From contig CALMID010000057.1 in the NCBI GenBank assembly GCA_937863915.1, positions 1 to 9,084 on the forward strand: a stretch of 9,084 bases of DNA, written 5' to 3'. The DNA is from an uncultured Pseudomonas sp. (GTDB lineage Bacteria; Pseudomonadota; Gammaproteobacteria; Pseudomonadales; Pseudomonadaceae). Numbering within the stretch: position 1 is the first letter of the stretch; the number at the start of each line of letters is the position of its first letter. Below are positions 1 through 4,006 of this stretch, piece after piece. A program made the position numbers and the translations under genes. The notes beneath the pieces are model-generated. The model had not been told where the DNA came from. It made no database searches and saw only the letters and a list, made by a program, of their open reading frames with translations.

Positions 1-414
1 GGCAGTCTGGTCGAGCAGTGGCAGGTCGAACTGTCGCCGCAGGTGCTGGGCACCGTGGTGATGGAGCCGGAAGCCCTGTCGATTACCGGTCTGTGGAATT
101 ACGCGCGCTACCTGGGTGAGCAGGGACTGGCCAATGCCCGTTACTGGCTGGCGTTCTGGACCAAGGTGCTGCAGCCGGTGGTGACCGCCGCGCTGGTGCT
201 GATGGCGATTTCCTTCATCTTCGGTCCGCTGCGCTCGGTGACCCTGGGGCAGCGCGTCTTCAGCGGTGTGCTGGTGGGCTTTGTGTTCCGCATTGCCCAG
301 GACTTGCTGGGGCCTTCCAGTCTGGTATTTGGCTTCTCGCCGCTGCTGGCGGTGCTGGTGCCGGCCGGTATCTGTGCGCTGGCCGGGTTGTGGATGTTGC
401 GCCGCGCCGGTTGA
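1..414 (+). CDS. lptG: LPS export ABC transporter permease LptG, C-terminal part (5' end outside window)
   Basis: This is the 3' part of the gene; the frame is open from base 1 and ends at TGA 412-414, giving 137 residues of a protein usually about 350 long. LptG and LptF form the inner-membrane permease of the LptB2FG transporter, which extracts LPS and drives it across the periplasm. The visible part has the end of the periplasmic beta-jellyroll region (about residues 1-45) and then three hydrophobic segments at about 56-75, 87-104 and 113-134. The stretch SFIFGPLRSV, followed by a GFVF segment and a short basic tail, is typical of the LptG C-terminus and distinguishes it from LptF. The neighbouring lptF would be expected upstream, outside the window. 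An intrinsic terminator follows 16 bp after the stop, so this is the end of its transcription unit. Confidence 0.93.
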   Translation, partial: GSLVEQWQVELSPQVLGTVVMEPEALSITGLWNYARYLGEQGLANARYWLAFWTKVLQPVVTAALVLMAISFIFGPLRSVTLGQRVFSGVLVGFVFRIAQDLLGPSSLVFGFSPLLAVLVPAGICALAGLWMLRRAG

Positions 415-430
415 TCCCGTTGTTTTGAAG

Positions 431-462
431 AAGCCGCCCGGTGCAGACCGCGCGGCTTTTTT
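431..462 (+). terminator. Intrinsic terminator of lptG
   Basis: The arms AAGCCGC (431-437) and GCGGCTT (452-458) form a 7-bp stem, extended inward after a C-C mismatch by CGGT/ACCG around a GCAG loop. The stem runs into six T residues at 457-462. It sits 16 bp after the lptG stop and faces the PrrF terminator, so the two transcripts end 8 bp apart. Confidence 0.85.
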
Positions 463-469
463 CATGGGC

Positions 470-496
470 AAAAAAAGACCCGGCAAGAGCCGGGTC
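470..496 (-). terminator. Rho-independent terminator of PrrF
   Basis: The perfect 8-bp arms GACCCGGC (477-484) and GCCGGGTC (489-496) enclose a 4-nt loop. On the minus strand they are followed by seven T residues (A470-A476 on the plus strand). The U-tail is also the kind of end that Hfq-dependent sRNAs use. Confidence 0.92.
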
Positions 497-586
497 AATA
501 ACCGTGATTAGCCTGATGAGGAGATAACCTGAAGAGTCCACTGCCTGGTCTCCCAGCTTATCGGCTGGTCTCGCGATCAGCTGGTT
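470..586 (-). ncRNA. prrF: PrrF-family iron-responsive small RNA (single copy)
   Basis: PrrF is the functional analogue of RyhB in Pseudomonas. It is made under iron starvation and, with Hfq, represses mRNAs for iron-rich proteins such as SodB and succinate dehydrogenase. Read on the minus strand, the RNA starts near 586, forms a 5' stem-loop with CCAGCT/AGCTGG arms (553-558 and 579-584), and continues into an unstructured region at 502-534. That region matches, from memory, the conserved target-pairing core of PrrF1/PrrF2, including GGTTATCTCCTCATCAGGC. It ends in a strong intrinsic terminator at 470-496, for a length of about 117 nt. A sigma70-like promoter with a Fur-like site lies directly upstream. 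In P. aeruginosa two copies lie in tandem next to phu genes and their read-through gives PrrH; here only one copy fits between lptG and cbpA. The exact 5' end is inferred from the promoter. Confidence 0.93.
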
Positions 587-589
587 TAA

Positions 590-617
590 ATAGTATAAAT
601 TATCATTTGCATGTCAA
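590..617 (-). promoter_or_regulatory. PrrF promoter with overlapping Fur-box-like site
   Basis: On the minus strand a perfect -35 TTGACA (612-617) is separated by 16 bp from TACTAT (590-595), which places the start near 582-586. The 19-mer at 592-610, GCAAATGATAATTTATACT, matches the Fur-box consensus at 12 of 19 positions, including an uninterrupted AATGATAAT. It covers most of the spacer and the -10, so Fe-Fur bound there would block RNA polymerase. Iron repression is inferred from this site and from the known control of PrrF in P. aeruginosa. Confidence 0.85.
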
Positions 618-647
618 CCGGGTGATCGACGCATTTGTTTGGTGCAG

Positions 648-669
648 AAAAAACCCGCCGGGTGGCGGG
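648..669 (-). terminator. Intrinsic terminator of cbpA
   Basis: The arms CCCGCC (654-659) and GGCGGG (664-669) form a 6-bp GC stem with a 4-nt loop. On the minus strand it is followed by six T residues (A648-A653 on the plus strand). It lies about 22 bp after the cbpA stop and upstream of the PrrF promoter, which insulates PrrF from cbpA read-through. Confidence 0.8.
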
Positions 670-691
670 CTTTATTCGAGGTGTGTGGCAT

Positions 692-1489
692 TCACTCGAC
701 GGCTTTCAGGCGCAGCTGAGTAACTTCCTTGTTAAGCAGGTCAATGCGCCGGGCCATGCTCTCGATCAGACTGTGAGAGATGCGCGGGTTGCTTTGCATC
801 AGGCTTAGGAACTGGTCCTTGGGAATCACCATCACGGTGCAGGCTTCGCTGGCGATGACCGTGGCACTGCGCTTCTCGCGGGTGAAGACGGCCATGGCGC
901 CGAAAATCTCGTCCTTCTGTACATCGCCGACCTTGTGCCCGTCGACAAAGGCTTCGGCGTGGCCTTCGATAATGATGAACACGTGGTCGGCATCATCACC
1001 CTGGTGGATCAGTTCTTCGCCGGCGGTAAAGTGCTGGAAGCCGGTGGCCGGACGGATTTCCGGCTGTTTGAGGCGAGCCAGGGCGTCGGACAGCAGGGCA
1101 GTCTGGCCGATCAGGTACTGGATGAACTGTTCCTGGCGCGCTTCGCTGCTGTAGATGTGCTGGAACACGGCGCTGCGCGAGTAGGGAATCAGCGTCAGCG
1201 GCTCGTCGCTGCTGTAGTTACAGGAGGGGAGGTCGATGCCCTGGCGCAGGCCCAGCAGATCGCCTTCCTGCAGGTAGAACAGCGGGCGTCCTTCAACGTA
1301 GGCGTGCAGCAAGCCATCGGCAATGATGAACAGCTGATTGGCGGGCAGTTGCGCGTTGAGATCATCCACGCTTTCGAGGAGCAGCGGCTCGCCGGCAGGT
1401 TCCAGACCTTCCAGTAGCTGACCGGGAATGCTCTGCAGGCGCGAAATCAGCTGGTCGGCGTAGGCCGGTTGTTCCCCGAGTAGATACAT
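692..1489 (-). CDS. cbpA: cAMP-binding protein A (CbpA), PKA-regulatory-subunit-like
   Basis: The protein has 265 residues if translation starts at ATG 1489. That start is chosen because AAGGA (1497-1501) sits 7 nt upstream; the frame is open 27 codons further but has no such site there. The C-terminal half (about 147-245) is a complete cyclic-nucleotide-binding fold with a phosphate-binding cassette at 196-210, FG(A)MAVFTREKRSAT, holding the conserved Arg207. The N-terminal half (about 39-110) looks like a degenerate copy with no recognisable cassette. This architecture matches P. aeruginosa CbpA (PA4704), reported to bind cAMP through its C-terminal domain, to depend on Vfr for expression and to localise to the old, flagellated cell pole. 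The Glu usual after FG in the cassette is Ala198 here. There is no helix-turn-helix, so it is not a CRP-type DNA-binding regulator. Its downstream role is unknown. Confidence 0.9.
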   Translation of the reverse strand: MYLLGEQPAYADQLISRLQSIPGQLLEGLEPAGEPLLLESVDDLNAQLPANQLFIIADGLLHAYVEGRPLFYLQEGDLLGLRQGIDLPSCNYSSDEPLTLIPYSRSAVFQHIYSSEARQEQFIQYLIGQTALLSDALARLKQPEIRPATGFQHFTAGEELIHQGDDADHVFIIIEGHAEAFVDGHKVGDVQKDEIFGAMAVFTREKRSATVIASEACTVMVIPKDQFLSLMQSNPRISHSLIESMARRIDLLNKEVTQLRLKAVE

Positions 1490-1496
1490 GGTGCGT

Positions 1497-1501
1497 TCCT
1501 T
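1497..1501 (-). promoter_or_regulatory. Ribosome binding site that sets the cbpA start
   Basis: AAGGA on the minus strand lies 7 nt before ATG 1489. The farther upstream ATG at 1570 lacks a comparable site and falls upstream of the predicted transcription start, so the shorter 265-residue product is preferred. Confidence 0.75.
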
Positions 1502-1535
1502 GAGCGGGCTTAATGCGGATCGTCCAAACGTGTAC

Positions 1536-1564
1536 ACAATAAGATGCAGGATGTTTGCGGTAAA
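1536..1564 (-). promoter_or_regulatory. Candidate cbpA promoter
   Basis: On the minus strand TTTACC (1559-1564) and TATTGT (1536-1541) are 17 bp apart and each matches the sigma70 consensus at 4 of 6 positions. The predicted start near 1529 leaves a leader of about 40 nt before ATG 1489. The weak hexamers fit a promoter that needs an activator, such as Vfr at the site centred on 1589.5. Confidence 0.5.
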
Positions 1565-1581
1565 TCCCACCCCGTTGGTCT

Positions 1582-1597
1582 TGTGAGCTAGCTCTTG
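1582..1597 (-). promoter_or_regulatory. Candidate Vfr/CRP-type operator of cbpA
   Basis: TGTGAGCTAGCTCTTG has one perfect TGTGA half-site, a 6-bp spacer and a weaker second half (7 of 10 core positions match TGTGA-N6-TCACA). It contains the perfect palindrome GAGCTAGCTC. Its centre is about 60 bp upstream of the predicted cbpA start, the spacing expected of a class I CRP-family activator. It overlaps the stop codon of the upstream TfoX-C gene. Vfr control of cbpA is known in P. aeruginosa; its use here is inferred. Confidence 0.55.
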
Positions 1598-1857
1598 TTG
1601 TGCGGGATGTTCTGCAGCTGGTTGTTCAGCACTGCCTTGTGTTGCGGTGGCAGTTCATTCCAGTGGATATCCAGCAAAGCGCCTTCAATGGCATATAGCA
1701 GGACTTTGGATGCACGAAAGCCGCGTGCCTTGACGGCACGGTAGGCATCTACCGAGCCCATGCGGCGCAGATCCGATTCGCTGTGAATGCCCACGGCATG
1801 CAGCCATTGCGAAGAGGTCTTGCCCAGGTTCTTCAGTTGCAGCAGTTCGTCGTTCAT
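1588..1857 (-). CDS. Small TfoX C-terminal-domain protein
   Basis: This 89-residue protein consists almost entirely of a TfoX_C domain. It opens with LKNLGKTSSQWLHAVGI, a helix-hairpin-helix-like start, followed by a segment of the SDLRRMGSVDAYRAVK type and by KVLLYAIEGALLDIHWNELP, all typical of that domain. Full-length TfoX/Sxy regulators, which act with CRP on competence genes, carry an additional N-terminal domain that is absent here, so function should not be transferred from them. The start at ATG 1857 is preceded by GGAGG only 4 nt away, slightly tight. The gene lies 72 bp after the pentapeptide gene and 98 bp before cbpA on the same strand, and its stop codon falls inside the putative Vfr site of cbpA. 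The role of this stand-alone domain is not known to me. Confidence 0.85.
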   Translation of the reverse strand: MNDELLQLKNLGKTSSQWLHAVGIHSESDLRRMGSVDAYRAVKARGFRASKVLLYAIEGALLDIHWNELPPQHKAVLNNQLQNIPHNKS

Positions 1858-1929
1858 CCGGCCTCCGTGCGGGCTGATGCGCCAAGCTCTGATCCAGTGT
1901 AGCGGGGCTGGGGGCTTTTGCCGGTGTCG

Positions 1930-2277
1930 TCAGGGCTGGCGGCGGTAGCGCATGCGGGTGCCGAACTGCATGGACATCAGTACTTCACTGGCTTCCAGTT
2001 CAACCGGGAAGTAGGCACCTGAAATCTGCGCATGGGCGATGCTCGCCCCTTCCAGGTTGGCTTCACGGAAGTCGATGCCGCGCAGGTCGGCGCCGCGGAA
2101 ATAGGCATTGTTCAGATCCAGGCGGCTGGCATCCAGGCCGCGCAGATCCAGGCCACGAAAATCTCCACCTACGAGATCAATCATGCCGCTGGCGGGCTTT
2201 TGCTGATTGAAGGTGCTGGTCTGTTCGCCGCGCAGAAGCTTGTACAGCGGCGAGCTGAGTTGTTGCGGCTGGGTCAT
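1930..2277 (-). CDS. Pentapeptide-repeat protein
   Basis: This 115-residue protein carries about eleven consecutive pentapeptide repeats of the A(D/N)Lxx type at residues 38-92, for example LDLRG, LDLNN, ADLRG, IDFRE and ANLEG, with F, L or I (once A) at the central position. Such repeats fold into a right-handed quadrilateral beta-helix. Some members (Qnr, MfpA) mimic DNA and protect gyrase, but this one is shorter than those and has no feature that would justify that assignment. The N-terminal 35 residues are polar and the C-terminal tail is basic, ending in MRYRRQP. There is no signal peptide or membrane segment, so it is probably cytoplasmic. The start at ATG 2277 has GGGAG 7 nt upstream, and that site lies inside a perfect inverted repeat. 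Confidence 0.88.
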   Translation of the reverse strand: MTQPQQLSSPLYKLLRGEQTSTFNQQKPASGMIDLVGGDFRGLDLRGLDASRLDLNNAYFRGADLRGIDFREANLEGASIAHAQISGAYFPVELEASEVLMSMQFGTRMRYRRQP

Positions 2278-2282
2278 GAAGC

Positions 2283-2310
2283 TACTCCCGATGAGGTCTC
2301 ATCGGGAGTA
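2283..2310 (-). repeat. Perfect 13-bp inverted repeat covering the ribosome binding site of the pentapeptide gene
   Basis: TACTCCCGATGAG (2283-2295) and CTCATCGGGAGTA (2298-2310) are exact reverse complements separated by 2 bp. On the minus-strand transcript this would fold into a 12-bp stem with a GACC loop after the innermost pair opens. The 3' arm contains GGGAG, the Shine-Dalgarno of the pentapeptide gene, 7 nt from its ATG. No U-run follows, so it is not a typical intrinsic terminator. It could be a translation-blocking hairpin on read-through mRNA from the kinase gene or a dyad operator in DNA. Confidence 0.9.
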
Positions 2311-2334
2311 TAGGCAACAGCTGGGAGGGCTGCC

Positions 2335-3891
2335 TCAGTGGGCCGGCAGATGCTGGCGCAGGCGCTGGATCAGGCTTTCAACGCTGGCAGGCTGGTCGGT
2401 GGCAATGCTCAGTGCGCAGGCTTTTTCCTCGTTTTGCAGGGCTTCACGCTTGGCCTTCTGCTCTGCGATGACCTCCAAGGTTGCATCCGAAGGGTCGCCG
2501 CCGGCCTGCTGGCGCTGCGCCAGCCACTGGCTGATGATCGCGTCGGGGGCCTGGCAGTCGAGAATCAGGAAGGGCGCGCCAGCCTGTTCTGCGACGGCGG
2601 CCGCGGCCTGACGCTGGCTGTGCTTGAGGTAGGTCGCATCGATGACGACGGCAAAGCCCGCATGCAGTGTAACGCTGGCCAGTTGGTGCAGGTGCTGGTA
2701 GGTGGCGACGCTGGCTTCGCTGCTGTAGATACCGTCATTGAGCGCTTGCTCACTGGCTGGCTGGCCGAGCAGGCGCTTGCGTTCGATATCCGAGCGCAGG
2801 CGGATGGCGCCCAGTTCGTCTACCAGACGTTGGGCTACATGGCTTTTGCCTACCGCGGATACGCCGCAGGTGATGGCGAGGAACGGCGAGGGGATGGCGC
2901 AGTAGCTTTCCGCCAGGTTGGCGTAGTTGCGGTACTGGCTGAGAGTCGCCTGGCGCCCGTCTTCGTCGCTCTGGTGTGCCAGGCTGAACAGGGCAATCTT
3001 GGCGCGAACCACGGCGCGGTAAGCCTTGTAGAAATTGAGCAGCTCCAGGCCGGCATAGTCGCCGGTATGCTCCAGATACTGGCTGATCAGGCGGCTGGAG
3101 AGAGCGCGCAGGCCGCGGTCTTCGAGGTCCATGGCGAGGAAGGCAATGTCGGCATAGACGTCGGTGAAGCGAAACGGCTCGTTGAACTCGATGCAGTCGA
3201 ACAGCACAACCTGGCCATCGAGCAGAGTGGCGTTGCCCAGGTGGATGTCCCCGTGGCATTCGCGGATGAACCCTTCGGGTTTGCGCGCGGCCAGCAGCGG
3301 TTGCAGGCGTTCGAAGGTGCTTTCTGCCCAGGCCTCCAGCGCCAGCAGCTGCGGCAGTTCGCTGCTGTCAGGCAGCATGGCGCGAATCTGCTCGAAGTTC
3401 TGCCGCACCGGCGCCATGACGGCTTCGGGGCTGCCGAGTTCGTGCTCAACAGGTACGCGCGGGGCGCGGGCATGGAAATTGGCGATCTGTGCGGCGAGCT
3501 GGTCGATGTGCTGGGTGGTCAGCTCACCACGCGCCTGCACCGCACTGAGCAACTGGCTCTGGGGGAACTGGCGCATTTTCAGGGCGTATTCGATTGGTGC
3601 GTCACCGCCATTGAAAGCAGGCCGTTCGTCGCTGCCATAAATAGGCAGCACTTCCAGGTACAGGCCTTCGGTCAGGCGCTGGTTGAGCAGCAGCTCTTGG
3701 CGGCAGAAATGCTCCCGAGCCGAAAGGCTGCTGAAGTCGAGGAAGCCGAAGTTGACCGGCTTCTTGATCTTGTAGGCATAAGGACCGGTGAGGATGACCC
3801 AGGAGATATGGGTTTCGATGACCTGAAACGACTCCACCGGGTGCGGGTAGAGGCTGGGGTTCTGCAGGGCGTTGATCAGGGCTTGGCTCAC
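2335..3891 (-). CDS. Bifunctional APH-fold / P-loop kinase-like protein of unknown substrate
   Basis: The product has 518 residues from GTG 3891, preferred because AAGGA (3898-3902) lies 6 nt upstream; the in-frame ATG at 3915 would add 8 residues but has no Shine-Dalgarno. The N-terminal half is an aminoglycoside-phosphotransferase-type kinase fold: the catalytic loop HGDIHLGN is at 213-220 (His213, Asp215, Asn220) and the metal-binding LFD has Asp232, followed by a conserved EPFRFTDVYADIAFL stretch. The C-terminal part is a P-loop nucleoside/gluconate-kinase or zeta-toxin-like ATPase with Walker A GVSAVGKS at 343-350 and VVIDATYL near 415-422. The family is annotated as bifunctional aminoglycoside phosphotransferase/ATP-binding protein, but it is a chromosomal core gene and no drug substrate should be assumed. 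It is divergent from mrcB with 115 bp between starts. Both catalytic centres appear intact. Confidence 0.88.
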   Translation of the reverse strand: MSQALINALQNPSLYPHPVESFQVIETHISWVILTGPYAYKIKKPVNFGFLDFSSLSAREHFCRQELLLNQRLTEGLYLEVLPIYGSDERPAFNGGDAPIEYALKMRQFPQSQLLSAVQARGELTTQHIDQLAAQIANFHARAPRVPVEHELGSPEAVMAPVRQNFEQIRAMLPDSSELPQLLALEAWAESTFERLQPLLAARKPEGFIRECHGDIHLGNATLLDGQVVLFDCIEFNEPFRFTDVYADIAFLAMDLEDRGLRALSSRLISQYLEHTGDYAGLELLNFYKAYRAVVRAKIALFSLAHQSDEDGRQATLSQYRNYANLAESYCAIPSPFLAITCGVSAVGKSHVAQRLVDELGAIRLRSDIERKRLLGQPASEQALNDGIYSSEASVATYQHLHQLASVTLHAGFAVVIDATYLKHSQRQAAAAVAEQAGAPFLILDCQAPDAIISQWLAQRQQAGGDPSDATLEVIAEQKAKREALQNEEKACALSIATDQPASVESLIQRLRQHLPAH

Positions 3892-3897
3892 GGTGGA

Positions 3898-3902
3898 TCC
3901 TT
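3898..3902 (-). promoter_or_regulatory. Ribosome binding site that sets a GTG start for the APH/P-loop kinase gene
   Basis: AAGGA on the minus strand lies 6 nt before GTG 3891. The upstream in-frame ATG 3915 is preceded by GCGTCCCGC, which has no ribosome binding site. Confidence 0.7.
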
Positions 3903-3926
3903 GTGCGGCGGGCATGCGGGACGCGC

Positions 3927-3955
3927 ATTATGGCTGCTGTGCGGCACTCTGCAAA
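3927..3955 (-). promoter_or_regulatory. Candidate promoter of the APH/P-loop kinase gene
   Basis: On the minus strand TTTGCA (3950-3955) and CATAAT (3927-3932) are 17 bp apart, matching sigma70 hexamers at 4 and 5 of 6 positions. The predicted start near 3920 leaves a leader of about 29 nt to GTG 3891, but only a few nt to ATG 3915, which supports the GTG start. Confidence 0.5.
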
Positions 3956-3992
3956 CCGCCGGAGGGCGCCTGTTGGTTGTGGATAAAGTACG

Positions 3993-3998
3993 TATAAT
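3993..3998 (+). promoter_or_regulatory. Perfect -10 element immediately before mrcB
   Basis: TATAAT lies 8 nt upstream of the mrcB ATG. No good -35 is present: the best at 14-bp spacing is TTGGTT, and there is no TG extension. Initiation would fall at about G4003 to A4007, giving a leader of 0-4 nt and no room for a Shine-Dalgarno. The sequence between 3999 and 4006 is CGCCGCCC. Confidence 0.5.
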
Positions 3999-4006
3999 CG
4001 CCGCCC

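Noticed and set aside
935..1417. A 160-codon open frame on the plus strand opposite cbpA.
   Set aside because: It is antisense to the cyclic-nucleotide-binding domain and its product has no motif of its own.
1490..1570. An N-terminal extension of CbpA from the upstream ATG 1570.
   Set aside because: It has no Shine-Dalgarno and overlaps the promoter candidate; ATG 1489 with AAGGA is better supported.
1898..1929. A C-rich stretch after the pentapeptide gene, considered as its terminator.
   Set aside because: On the minus strand AGCCCCCAGCCCC has no matching G-rich arm, so no stem forms.
2335..3891. The kinase gene considered as an aminoglycoside resistance determinant.
   Set aside because: It sits in a conserved chromosomal setting with no mobile element, and the APH fold is shared by many kinases with non-drug substrates.
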